Source: Arion vulgaris
Lineage: Eukaryota; Mollusca; Gastropoda; Stylommatophora; Arionidae
Length of the DNA stretch: 64,000 bases
Direction of reading: 5' to 3'
NCBI GenBank assembly: GCA_020796225.1
Contig: CM036759.1
Location: 23,730,313-23,794,312, forward strand
The translations under genes were made by a program, and so were the position numbers. A model generated the notes under the pieces. That model saw only the letters and a list, made by a program, of their open reading frames with translations, was not told the origin of the DNA and did not search any database. The stretch's first letter is position 1, and each line of letters begins with the position of its first letter. Below, piece by piece: positions 47,101 through 58,216 of this stretch.

Positions 47101-50100
47101 TGACTTTGATTCAAATAGTGAGCTCGCTTGTCTATAATTTAATTTATAGTCACTTGGTATATGTGAATCTAGTATCTTTATATATTCACATACGCCCGCG
47201 TGCCCAGCGTGTTCGTAGCGCGTTGAACTACGGGTGACAAGTCCTCTGTGAGTGCCGGTTCAACTCCACGGACTGGCAGAAAAGCTAAAGGTTCCCCAGA
47301 TTTACGGTGTTCGTGGCACCGAACCCAACGGTTACGATGTCCATGACACCGAGCCGAAAATCTTTCAGCTCAAGTGCTTCTGGATCGAAAAAAATATATA
47401 TATATATTCATATATAAGTCATATATAACGTTTTCAGATGACAATAAATCAAATCAGATTTTACTAACTATTTCTTTATTTGAAATGACTATCAATGTAG
47501 ACTAACAATGTAGACTATCAATGTAGACTACAATGTAGACATCAATGTAGACAACAATGTAGACTATCAATGTAGACTATCAATGTAGACTAACAATGTA
47601 GACTATCAATGTAGACTATCAATGTAGACTAACACATAGTAGACTATCAATGTAGACTATCAATGTAGACTATCAATGTAGACTATCAATGTAGACTAAC
47701 ACTATAGACAATCAATGTAGACTAACAATGTAGACTAACAATGTAGACTAACACTATAGACAATCAATGTAGACTAACAATGTAGACTAACAATATAGAC
47801 TATTAATGTTAACTAACAATATAAGAAACATACTAAGACTAATAATGTAAGTAAACGAATTTAATGCTATAATGATAGGACAATAAGAGCCCAAAACAAA
47901 TTGAAACAATAAAACAATCACTAGACAGATATCAATTAAATGACGTCTATATCAATATATATTTACATGATTATTAATGAATGTGAATTAACAATGTAGA
48001 AAGAAGACAAACCAATCACAAACAATATTGCGAAGATCTAAAATGTTGGATTATAACATTGTCCGGAATCGGAATGTTAATAATTTTGGGTAGTCAATTC
48101 TTTTTTTGTTGGATTCTGTTTTTGTATGACTCAACAAGCTGATTTTTAGCAGCTGTATCGATTAGTGGATGTCTCAGCGTGATAGTCATTATGTGAGTCA
48201 TTGTATTGTAACACTATTCAGTACATATGTTTTAAAGACACATTAAAATACATCTATGTTGACTGCACAGAACATATATTCTCACATTACACTCTTTAAT
48301 CACAGGTCTGGCAATCTCTGACTTAGGATGCCTTGTAACTTTGATATGGACAAACATTTGTTTCAACCCGGCATTCAACGAGCTGGACTTGCCCTTCGAA
48401 CCCATAGAGATCCAGTATATAACAGGAGCCAGGTTACATATTATATTCACCCGTGTCACCAGCTGCATTACCGCGTTCATCACTCTAGAGAGATGTCTTT
48501 GTGTTGCAATACCATTGAAGGTTAGATACATTACTATTATTAAATTCCTACAGTTACCGTTATATGTTCATATGATTCTGCAAGCAATGTCTTCATACTT
48601 CTCTATTTTGACAACTCTGAACGAGTTCTTTAAACGAAATCTTTCCTAATGGAATGAAACCGATATTTCTTACATCTCTCAGTAAAGTTTGTTCATGGGT
48701 TTACCTAGGGCCTTATTCCCTTTTCAACCATTCACTTCCCTTTCGGTGCCTGCTTTCTGATTCTTTGGCCATTTCTTCTCATAGTATGGCACACATATTC
48801 CATTACTTCTATTTCTGAACAGTTGCTACTTGTGGTTGACCAGACTATTTTAACTTATTGTATCCCTTACCCTCCTGAATTCGTCTCATTTCATGTTCAT
48901 TATTTGTTTTAAATTAATGTCATCATCATCAAGGTGCGTATCGTTTATAGAACGATGCTCTCTTTGCAGCGCATCTGAAATTCACTCTGTCTCTAGCCAG
49001 TTCACCCACTTCGTCGATGGTCATATTCATGGTTTCTTTAATATCTTGTTAGTTAGTTAGTTAGTTTGTTCCTTTCGTGCCAAAGGCGGCACATAGAGCA
49101 GAGGTTTTAGATCTTCATGTGATGCGGTTCGTTGTTAGCAGGTGGAGATCTTGTCTGGTTTTACATCCCAACAGTTTACTTTCTTGTTGGATTGTTCTTC
49201 GAAGAGTGGTCTTTGGTCTTCCACGTTTTCTTTTCCAACTGGTGACCACATAAGGACTTGTCGATTTAGTCTCTGTTCGTCTGATCTAAGAACATGACCT
49301 AAATATTTCCACCTTCGTTTCCTTATAATATTTGATATGGGTTGTTGGTGTGTTCTATCTCTCACTGTGTTGTTAGAAACGAAATCACTCCATTTGACTT
49401 TTAATAATTTTCTGAGACATGTATTCTCAAAGCTGTCCAGTTTCTTAGCAATTGTGTTTGTTGATTTCCAACTTTCATAACCGTAGGTCAGTACAGGAAT
49501 CACACATGACCTAAATAATTTAACTTTTGTGCAAATACTAAGGTCTTGAGATTGCCAGATATTCGTTAATTTAGTGAAGGCACTAGCTGCTATAGCAATT
49601 CGAGAGTTTGTTTCATCGTGTCTCCGTTGTTTGACACTTTACTACCCAAATATGTAAAATGTTCAACTTTCTCCAGTGTTTGGCCATTTATTACGATGTT
49701 GTCTGTCGAGTTCGTGAGGTCCATAATTTTGGTCTTGGCAGAATTAATCTGGAGACCAACCTGTTCTGCAAGTGTGCAAAGATTGCTCGTTAGTTTGTGG
49801 GTTGCTTGTGTGGTTGAATTCAATATGGCCACGTGATCGGAAAGTCAAGATCAAATAGTCTGCTGTTATTAAGCCATTTGATGCCTAGTTGATCATCTTG
49901 GGTGCATTTGCGCATGATCCAGTCTATAGCTATCCCAAAAGCATAGGTGACATCACGCAGCCCTGCTTCACACCCGAATTGACTGTGAACCATGCTTCTG
50001 TTCTTACACAGCAGGATGCTTCAGAATAGAAGGCTTTATAATATTGATGTACTTTTCCTGGAAGCCGTAGGTCTTAAGAATCTCCCAGAGAGTAGAACGA

Positions 50101-53100
50101 TGAAGACTATCAAATGCTTTCTGAAAGTCTATAAAATTTATCACTAGTGGTGACTGGAATTCAATTAATATCTTGTAGCCATCTTTTTCTTGGTCTGCCT
50201 CTGCGTCCTGGGACACTGCCCTCTAATACTGTTCTTTCCAGGCCATCGTGACGCTTGATGTGACCAAAGTATCTAATTTTTCTGTGTAGCATATTGTTTA
50301 TCAGCCAATTCTCTTTAACGTTTAGTTCTTTCAGGACATCAGTGTTATTTCTTTTTACTGTCCATGGTATTTTCCATGGAATCTTTCTGTAGCATTTAGT
50401 TTCGAAGGTCTGGATTTTCGTTCCTTTTTTTGTGTGCAATGTCCCATGATTCAATGTACACTGAGAATATAATAAGGTCAATAAAACAAAACCCAGATAT
50501 AATAATTAGAGGTTGCAACATAAATAATATAAGATATTCTGATGATAGTGTCTTAATATCTGAAAAAGAAAAGGACCCACAATCATTGATTGAAACCAGA
50601 CACAAGTCTTGATAGAAGTAAAGCAACACAATTGTCTATGTATAAAGAAGAAAATTATTTAATGTGATGATTACACCAAAGAAGTCACATGAAAAATGAT
50701 AATTATGACAAAAGTACAGTTGTAAACAATAAAACAATTAAAATATATAAGTATACTAATTATGTATGATGCTAAATGTAATACATATACAAAGAGTAGG
50801 ATCAGTCAATCTAAAACATCTTTCCTGAAAAAGTAAAACTCTGTGTAGTAAAAGGCTATCACTGGATGTGAAAAAGAGAGCCCATAAGTGCAGTACAAAA
50901 CCTTTTCTAACATTCAAATAAATATGACAATACATAACAAGTATAGTCAATTATTATTAACTAAAGTAAGTGCTTTTACAGAAGAATGATGATAATATCA
51001 TGAATAGAAGACAGGCGATAATGTTCTGAAAAAAACGAACAAGTAAATATCGTCTATTTAAATTATCAAAAAGAGTCAACCTTCTTTGGATGTATTATGA
51101 GAAGAAAGAAATGCGAGTGCATGTGGAATGGACAAGAAACAAAGAAGAGAGATAGAGGTCGATAGAGGAAACATATTTAAGATAGCTTGACATTATGGCG
51201 TAGCCCTGAACAAAATATGAAAACTCATAGCTAGAAAAAGATCCAGAAAATTGTGGAATAACATAATAACCGACTACTGCATGTATAGCACATGTTGTTG
51301 ATGATGATGGTGTACAAACAATCATTAAAAAACGTAACACAATATGTTATGAGATATAAGTCATTATTCTAAATGTAGCATAGATCAAACCACTGTTTTA
51401 ACATCTCTGATCCATTTGATAGAGTAAAAAGGTGCAAACTATGGAAGATCCTTGAAGAATATGGCGTCCAGGGACAACTATTAGGTAATATCATGGCCTT
51501 ATATCAAGATAGCCAGAGTACAGTAAGAACAACAGAATGAATGACCGACTGGTTCTCCATTACATCAGGTGTTAGACAAGGTTGTGTCCTCTCACCACTA
51601 CTCTTTATTGCATATATGGATAAAGTAACTCAAAAGTCAAATTCAGATAATGATGAAATAAATGAACTGTTGTTTGCAGATGATCAGTGCCTGATACATC
51701 AAAATGAACAAGATCTACAACATCATATTGACACTTTGAACAAAAATTGTGTAAAACATGACATGAAAATCAACAACACTAAAACAGAAATAATGAATAT
51801 GGGAAGAAAACATAATAATCTAGACATCCATGTCAATGGCACTAAAATAAACCAAGTGAAAGAATTCAAATACTTAGGAAGCATATTCACAGAAGACGGA
51901 AAACTGGATAGAGAGATAGAGGCTAGAGTACAAAAAAGCAAATACTGTAACCTACCAGCTAGCCCCATTGTTAAGGCACCCAAAAATTTCACAGGCAGCT
52001 AAGAAACAAATGATCAACAGCATTTTTATACCTACTTTGTGTTACCAGAGCCAAACATGGACATTGAGCAAAGCGCAGTCACAAAAATAACTACATGTGA
52101 AATGCGTTGCCTGAGAAAAGTTACCAACAACACAAGAAAAGACAGAATCACCAACATCAGCATAAGAAAGAAAGTTGGCACAACACCGTGCTTGAATTAC
52201 ATAGATAAACAAAGAATGAAGTGGTTTGGCCACTTAATAAGAATGCATCCAAACTCCACAGTATACAGAGTCTTCTACAACAGAACATCGGGAAAGAAGG
52301 CAAGAGGAAGACCACGGAAAAGATGGTTAGATGGCGTAGCAGAATTCTGTGAAAGAGCAAAGATAACAATCCCACAAACCACCAGAACAGCGCAAGACAA
52401 AAACAGAAAACCACGACACCGGGCAACAACCCGGTAGCAGTGTGACGACAAAAGAAGAAGAAGAAGAAGATCCATCTAATAATTCATCTTTGATGCATAC
52501 CTTACATATGAGACAATTCACAACCGTCTCTTAAGAGTACATTGCAGTTTTCAACTATAGGTGTAACAACAAAAGTTCCACTCCTTGTCATGTAGTCACA
52601 TTTATCATTTAAACAGCGTGAATATGTTACCCTTGCAACAATAACATAGACATGGTATCGACTTCTTGCGCTATTGCAAAGTGTCTGAAATAATGTGAGG
52701 TATGACGTTTCATTCTCCAAAGACTGATTGCTTGAGATCATTCTCATTATTGATGTTATGCTGGTGGACCTGGCTATTGAGCTAAATCTTCGCGTGTTCA
52801 TTTGAGTTAAAGACAGGAGAGTTTGCAGGTAAATCCCGTTCAAGAAAACGTAATGGATTAATAAAATCTGGTAACGTTAGATGTGTGTAGCCTCGCGTTG
52901 TCGTGATGAAAGATTACTCCTGAATGATTCCGGAAGAAAGACAATAAGATATGTACCATTACTTTATTAACGTTGGCATTAAGTACTTTCATCAGAAACA
53001 TCGTTTATCTCATTCCCGCCCTTGGACGTCGATTACATTGTAAGGTCTCAAGCCAGCATGTTGGTCCAGGGAAGTCTAGTACACATATCAATGTTAGTAC

Positions 53101-55146
53101 GTATGTTTTGCTAGCCAATGGCACGAATTCTCCGTCGGACAGTGATTGTGTTAGCAAGCCCCGAATGCAATGTGTATGAGCTGCTTTCTGAGTTGCTGTA
53201 CAGCTGCGATTTTTGCAGAGGTACCAATAAAACTTGAACTAGTGTACTTATATAATTTTGAATAGGCACGTGACAAATATTGCTGGTGTCTGTCGTGGGA
53301 ATCCACTGGAATCTACATATAGTGAACTGATCACAATTACGCTGTCTTGCAATTTCGCTGGTCGTCATTCCACAGCCAAGCTCACCAACAGAATGCCGTT
53401 GCTCTTGTGACTACATAGTAGACATAGTAAAATCATTAGTAGAAAATCGTTTTATGAAAAAATAACTACTTGATACTAGCTGAATCTTGTCTAATATCAA
53501 ATACCAGAAACGTGTACTAGATTTCAACGTAATTCAACTCTTCATAAGCCAAAATTGATACATATCGTGTTTTATATGTGAAGCACAAAATATTTGATTT
53601 CTTTAAAAAAAAACAACAATAAAGTTCACGAAAGTTGAGTATTCTGTGGCACATTAAATGACATAAAACTTTGTAAAAACAAACAATTATGGAGAGAGAG
53701 CATGCTTTAAAGCGGGGCAAGAAAAACCTGAGCTAAAATTAACAGACGATTAGATAGATAGCTTGAACATGACAAAAAAATAGAGACATCACATCTGACT
53801 TATGTGAAAGCATAGTTCTGAAAGGTTGTTATGGTATAGACGTATGCACAAGACAAGTTACTAGATGATGGTAAACAAAATAAATATGACAGTTGCCAAA
53901 TTTATTTGTGACTAATGCTTTTTTTTTTTTAGAAATGTCGCTGTTGTCTTTAAAACTCCTTAATTGATGGAAACTCCCGTCATACATGTCTATCCTGTTT
54001 CACAACACTTCTGTAAGAATGTGATTAGTAAATGTAAAATGTACTCAAATCAATTAATATTATAATTTTGGTTACAATTCACGTATATACATTTCATTGA
54101 CTAAAAGGATGATCAACAAAAAGTTACCTAATAATGTATTCATACTATCTACGCAGGTTCAAGTATATACATGTAAATCTATCATTGACATACGGTAGGA
54201 CGCAATTCAAATCAATCAATCTTGTGACATTCATGTCGATGCAGGCGACTATGTCTCTCTTCTCTCCCGTGTGCAATGCATGAGTTCGAAGTAATCTCTT
54301 GTTGATCCACCATGCCAGACTATACACAAGTGTCACCCATTTTCTTCCTTGTCTCCCCCAGTTGTTAATTCTGTCTATAAATGTGTCACTCTCTTCTACT
54401 TATTTCATCTGTCAATAACATCTTTTTTCTATCCCCTGTCTGATCCATCTATCGATTACACGCTCACCTTTAGTTGATTCTTTTGAATATATATGTATCA
54501 GTCTCACTACATTTGTATCATACTCAATGATAAATTATTTGTTTTCCAGGTAAAGAGAATTTTCACACCTAGAAGGGTATCCATTATCATCATCATAATC
54601 TTTGTAGCAGTGAGTGCAAACATGATGTCAATGTATTCTGTCAGTATGTTGGCTGAGAAGTTTTCTTACGTCAGAAATAAAACTATTATTGGTCTTGTTT
54701 TCACCAAAAACCGAGAACAAATTGAGGATCCAACCATGGCTATTAGCTGTGTAGTTGTTCCAGTAGCCGCCTTTGTTGTAGTGGTTGTGTGTACAGTAAC
54801 TTTAGTTGTGAAGCTTCGAGGCAAAACAAAATGGCGACAGATGTCAACTGCGTCATTGTCAAATGACAGCGCCTCAAATCGGGATAACAAAGTCACCAAA
54901 ATGGTTATCGTTATTTCAGCACTTTTTATTGTTTGTTTTTTTCCAGTTTGTCTTGTTATGGTCGCTATGATTATAGAACCAGAGTTCTCAATTCAAGGAG
55001 CGCACCGCAATTTGTTTATATCGATTTTTGGTGTGTGTTTTACATTAGAGTCGATCAACTCGGCAATGAACATTTTGATTTACTATCATATGAGTACCAA
55101 GTTTAGAATTGTCTTACGTGAACTGATGAAAGGTAAAGGTAAATAG
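44158..55146 (+). CDS. GPCR gene C, chemosensory-receptor-like, complete in three exons
   Basis: Exons 44158-44401 (phase 1, donor GTAATG), 48306-48520 (phase 0, donor GTTAGA) and 54550-55146 join without stops to 351 residues. The N-terminus has sequons NIS and NSS. TM1 contains VTNIINIICFVK, TM2 the LAISDLG Asp, and TM3 ends LERC. TM4 is IIIIIIFVAVSANMM, TM5 contains VAAFVVVVVCTVTLVVKL, TM6 has CFFP, and TM7 is NSAMNILIYYHMSTKF. No cysteine is present at 3.25 or in loop 2. Exon 3 is 597 nt, as in gene B. Downstream AATAAA at 55785-55790 is a candidate polyadenylation signal. Intron 1 carries a 55-bp minisatellite, a Nimb-like element and SINE-2. Intron 2 carries the nested RTE-like copies and a Tc1-like remnant. 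A plasma-membrane receptor is confident; ligand and tissue are unknown. Confidence 0.9.
44965..45020 (-). mobile_element. Nimb-like 3'-terminal stub
   Basis: GTTATTGGTTATGTTTTTGG followed by TTACTGGATCGACGTCA and GCGCTCC resembles the 3' terminus of the copy at 56367 (GTTATTGGTTATTGGTTACT then GACGTCATTGCACTCC). Only about 55 bp are present. Confidence 0.55.
45044..45595. repeat. Minisatellite, 55-bp unit, about 10 copies
   Basis: The unit contains GAAAGCACAGCAGTGTGATA, TATTTGCGTATAACTATC and TATGATAACTAGCTTAT. The last two copies carry AGCTATC-TAT-GATAGCT, a perfect hairpin-capable inverted repeat. Copies at 45236-45345 lack isolated single bases. In intron 1 of GPCR gene C. Confidence 0.93.
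45624..46875 (+). mobile_element. Nimb-like retrotransposon, 5' truncated, 12-bp target duplication
   Basis: Flanked by ATAAGCGTTAGC at 45612-45623 and 46876-46887 (perfect). It encodes the end of RT ('ERLERIQNEAMRIILGCTKD'), RNase H (YTDGS, the LTMEIMAVTKAM helix, SDSMSML, 'FVPGHAG') and a C-terminal domain in a second frame (46569-46847, 'RRIVNQQRSGVVSRHTLI'). A one-base deletion just after PGHAG changes frame, and a stop near 45989 also breaks the ORF. The 3' tail is ACTAAACTAAACTAAA. The subfamily differs from 29157-30572. Confidence 0.92.
47189..47400 (+). mobile_element. SINE-2 copy with probable 10-bp target duplication
   Basis: Head GTGCCCAGCGTGTTCGTAGC (A-box-like), B-box GGTTCAACTCC, body with CACCGAACCCAAC and GACACCGAGCCGAAAA, then an A- and AT-rich tail. 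TATATATTCA at 47179-47188 and 47401-47410 match, although the AT richness weakens this. Homologous to 35568-35775. Confidence 0.78.
47487..47830. repeat. Minisatellite, 13-bp unit, about 25 copies
   Basis: Unit ACTATCAATGTAG alternates with ACTAACAATGTAG and ACTAACACTATAG variants. Copies near 47530 lack single bases. Confidence 0.93.
47831..48305. other. AT-rich end of intron 1 of GPCR gene C
   Basis: No further feature was recognised before the acceptor at 48304-48305. Confidence 0.4.
48919..50610 (-). mobile_element. RTE-like family B element, interrupted and with an inverted 5' segment
   Basis: On the minus strand the C-terminal part runs from about 50480 to 50165 ('KIRYFGHIKRHDGLERTVLE', 'RRGRPRKRWLQDIN'). 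It resumes at 49037-48919 with sequence equivalent to 61570-61690, ending in a (GAT)n-type tail (CATCATCATCAAGG on plus). The gap is exactly the family C insertion with its duplicated TTAATATCTTGT. From about 50475 to 50605 the plus strand instead encodes RT sequence 'INNIRYSDDSVLISEKEKD', the YxDD region of the same kind of element in opposite orientation. This is a 5' inversion, as produced by twin priming. Confidence 0.75.
49050..50164 (-). mobile_element. RTE-like family C retrotransposon nested in family B, 12-bp target duplication
   Basis: Flanked by TTAATATCTTGT at 49038-49049 and 50165-50176 (perfect). On the minus strand it carries 'VINFIDFQKAFDSLHRSTLW' (RT), 'LQINSAKTKIMDLTNS', 'VEHFTYLGSKVSNNGD', 'YESWKSTNTIAKKLDSFENT' and 'RRWKYLGHVLRSDEQRLNR'. 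It ends with GTGCCGCCTTTGGCACGAAAG-like sequence and an (AACT)n tail (GTTAGTTAGTTAG on plus). The piece containing FADD is deleted or broken between about 49830 and 50000. Same family as 1501-2191. Confidence 0.88.
50611..51415. other. Intron sequence with nothing recognised
   Basis: Lies in intron 2 of GPCR gene C. The short minus-strand frames seen here lack motifs. Confidence 0.4.
51416..52468 (+). mobile_element. RTE-like family A retrotransposon, 5' truncated
   Basis: Reads 'FDRVKRCKLWKILEEYGVQG' (51417 on), 'SGVRQGCVLSPLLF', 'ELLFADDQCLIH' (catalytic FADD intact), 'EFKYLGSIFTEDGKLDREIE', then a frame change near 51960. A second frame, 52039-52437, has 'RMKWFGHLIRM' and 'KKARGRPRKRWLDG'. 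An in-frame stop occurs at 51538-51540. The 3' tail is (AAG)n. GATCCAT at 51409-51415 and 52469-52475 is a short candidate duplication. The first RT catalytic Asp lies outside the truncated copy. It is the best-preserved family A copy here. Confidence 0.85.
52640..53400 (-). pseudogene. Tc1-like transposase remnant
   Basis: On the minus strand, in shifting frames: 'LGCGMTTSEIARQRNCDQFT' near 53370 (the N-terminal helix-turn-helix of Tc1-like proteins); a 'VSDEST' block near 52990 in place of FSDES; 'GVIFHHDNARLHTSNVTR' near 52900 (second catalytic Asp context); and 'LPANSPVFNSNEH' near 52810, a decayed form of the family's WPA-SPDLNPIEH. Several stops are present, and no terminal repeats could be fixed. 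Spacing fits the DD34E type. In intron 2 of GPCR gene C. Confidence 0.75.
53401..54549. other. AT-rich end of intron 2 of GPCR gene C
   Basis: Contains no recognised element. The acceptor TTTTCCAG ends at 54549. Confidence 0.45.
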
Positions 55147-56353
55147 TAAATAGAACATTTGTATTTACTGATCTGTTTTTATTTATATCAATTTAAATCC
55201 CTCTACTTGTATAGCCATATATATCATATAGAGATAGGTTGATCTGTTCTATTTTGTGATCAAATTATTAATGCGATTGATGTGAGCCTATGAGTTGCAG
55301 TATTTCGTGGATTTTTTCTATTTTTCTGCCTCTTGGTTATATTCTTCTTAAACCGGGCTGTTGTAGACGAAAAAATGTAGTCGAGTGTGCCTGATTCTTG
55401 TAATATGACCAAACCATTATTTGCTCTGTCGCTCCATTTATCTTATGGCAAGCAGATGGGATTTCTACAAATTGTCTATTGTCTCTGCTTTTCATTCTAT
55501 ATTTTTCAATGTTCTGTGAGGATTTCATCAAGCACACTTTATCAATTCACATCAACAGTTGTTAAAATTATATAGACTTGCCATTCTTCTATAAACAATT
55601 TATAATTGTATAACCTTATCATTTTCTTTTCTGCTATTCAAATTGGCTTTGCCTATTTTGAATTACATAATTGATTAAGCTAAATGGAAAATACATTTTC
55701 AAATATGAAATATATTGACAATGCATTTGAAATTATTTGGTTTTAAATCTGGCATCACAATTAATGCCTTGTAATTTGGTGTTAAATAAAATGTGAACTG
55801 TAACTACTATTTGTCAGTTGTTTTAATTTCACATAATATTTCTATTATTCTATATCATCATTGTTCGTAATGAAAATGTGAAATGTATTATATTGTGTAG
55901 CAATGTACATCTCATCTGCCAGCTTTCCACACAACATATCATTTAAAAGTAAAGTATGATCTCGGTAAGTTGTGTTTAACTGACCCAGTATACCGTGAGA
56001 ATAGACATGAACTAATTGTACATTTCAACCATAATGTATCAACCAATACTCTCATCCGAAATAATCAATGATATAAAACACACTCGAATGGTGAAAAATA
56101 AACTCCAGGTACAGACAATATTGCAAGTAAAGAAGAAAATTAAGTGAACTGCGAATAGATAGATGTGTTAGAGACGTATTAAATAACACATAGAACACTG
56201 AATACATACCTAAAGATATACTTCTGTCAATTGTTGTATCACTTCTAAAGACAGCAGGGCTATCGAACGAGAAGAATATCGGATACTCATTTCATGTAAT
56301 CAAATTATGAATTCACAAAATAAAATTAGTATCAAGAAACATATGAAAATATG
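55147..56353. other. Spacer downstream of GPCR gene C
   Basis: Presumably includes the 3' untranslated region up to the AATAAA at 55785-55790. No other feature was recognised. Confidence 0.4.
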
Positions 56354-56366
56354 AACTTAATGAGGA

Positions 56367-57668
56367 TTGTTATTGGTTATTGGTTACTAAACTGACGTCA
56401 TTGCACTCCGGGCAGACCCATAGGTGCTCAGTCTCCCCAACAGATAGCGAAGAGTATGCATACTGATGGTTCATGTGGCTCGCTGATCAAACACACCTCT
56501 TACTCTGCCTCTCATGCATCCAGTTGACTTGAACAACGGGTAACTCCAAACTGCTTAAATCGCTTGATCGATTCAACATCGATTTTAGTGTCCTCATCCA
56601 ACAGAGAGTCGCGAAGAGACCAAAGAATATCCCCTTATCCATCTTCAACTCCCCAACAATCGATGCTGTTGATGCAAGCCTGTCCGCTCTCTCATTACCG
56701 TAAACACCCGCATGCCCAGGACAGTATATCCACTGGAGGTTAGAAACTTCTATAGACAACATCCACTCATACCGAAACCTGCCCTTCTGGATCTTGTGAA
56801 GCATCGACTGAGAGTCAGATACAACAACTGCCCCAGTAAATGAAGTCCCAGAAATCCAATGGAGGGCAGCAGTAACGGCCTCAACCTCCATCCTCATACT
56901 AGAAGTAGTTGTCCTGTATGCCCCACCTCGCTCTGCAACAACCCTACCATGCGCATTAGCCAAGAAACCCCAGCTGGATTTCTCGCCACGTTGAACCGAC
57001 CCATGGATATATACAACAACATCATCATCCCTTGCATTATCTTCTATCAGCTGCTTAACTGCGAGATCAGCCTTCATGTTGCCCCAATCTCTACATTTTC
57101 TTCCAAGAGTAATGAAAACGTTGAGATAGTTCATCATGCTACCATCTGTTGGGATCCATTTTTCCCTTTTGGTAGGGTCGCAACCGTAGTCACCTGGCCA
57201 ATTGTTCTCTCAGCCTGGGCCATCCACGACATGCCACGCTTGATTCTCGTGCCCTTAACATCATTAGTGTTCTTGTGTAGTGGATGTCTCTTATCCGAAG
57301 TAGCCCGCATATATGTCTTGGTTTGGGCGATTGCATGACGGGAGCGTAGTGACAGGAGGCCAAGCATATATCTCATCTTCACAATGGGGGTATCTCTAGT
57401 GCAGCCCAGAACTATACGCATACCTTCATTCTGAACCCGTTCGAGTCGTTCACACTGTGATCTTGATATCATAAGAATTCCGAGTCCGTAATCTACCACT
57501 GACATTACCAGTCGATTGAACAAAATGGCAAGTAGTCTCTGCTCAAGGTGTGCGGCCACCATAACTTTGAGAGTCGCAAGACCACGCTTGCACCGTTGTA
57601 TCGTCTGTTCAATATGATGTTTGAAAGATAGACTACGATCAAAGGTTATTCCAAGATAACCTTGGAAT
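56367..57668 (-). mobile_element. Nimb-like retrotransposon, 5' truncated, 13-bp target duplication
   Basis: Flanked by AACTTAATGAGGA at 56354-56366 and 57669-57681 (perfect). It is nearly identical to 29157-30572 but in opposite orientation and truncated slightly further in. It keeps 'LGITFDRSLSFKHHIEQTIQ', the MEVEAVTAAL helix, SDSQSML and 'PGHAGVYGNERADRLA', but the first RNase H motif reads YIHGS instead of YTDGS, so a catalytic Asp is lost. A frame break lies near 57135-57150. The 5' junction contains ATTCCAAG and CTTGGAAT as an inverted repeat around five bases. Confidence 0.92.
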
Positions 57669-57867
57669 AACTTAATGAGGAACAATGTGGTTATGTTCAA
57701 GTTACGATAATATGTACGTCACTGTACATAATAAACACTATGATGGAAAGATCTATAGAAGTAACGTTGGACTTATATCTATTTGTCATAGATTACTGGA
57801 ACCATTGGGATAGAGGGAAACATGAAGATATTGTTAAAATATTCGAAAACTTATATTCTGAAGAAAT

Positions 57868-57971
57868 ATATATGAGAATGATCAACAATATGTACTGTCT
57901 GTTTCACAGTCGCTTAGAAAATATGAGAATGATCAAAATATGTACTGTCTGTTTCATAGTCGCTTAGAAAA
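57868..57971. repeat. 51-bp tandem duplication
   Basis: TATGAGAATGATCAA...ATATGTACTGTCTGTTTCA, ending CAGTCGCTTAGAAAA, occurs twice. Confidence 0.88.
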
Positions 57972-58216
57972 TGTGAAAATTACGTTAAAATTAAAGAGTA
58001 CTAAACTGCACACTTTTTTAACATTAACGTGACGTGGACAAGAAAAGCAGATATCAACAGAGATTGACAGACAAGGAGAGACCAAGATGGAAATAAAGTT
58101 GCCCAATAGTGAGAACACTGATACCCCTCTTGATTGCGTTGATGGTCTGTGAAGCATATAGCAAAACAATGAAGATAAAGTATGTGAAACAAGCGAATGT
58201 GTTACTATAGTTGCTC

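Noticed and set aside
47200..47275. Possible functional tRNA gene
   Set aside because: A- and B-box-like words are present, but no cloverleaf could be drawn, and the sequence continues as a SINE also found at 35568-35775.
54493..54549. Upstream methionine in the open frame of GPCR gene C exon 3
   Set aside because: The TTTTCCAG acceptor and exact exon-3 length match with gene B place the exon start at 54550.
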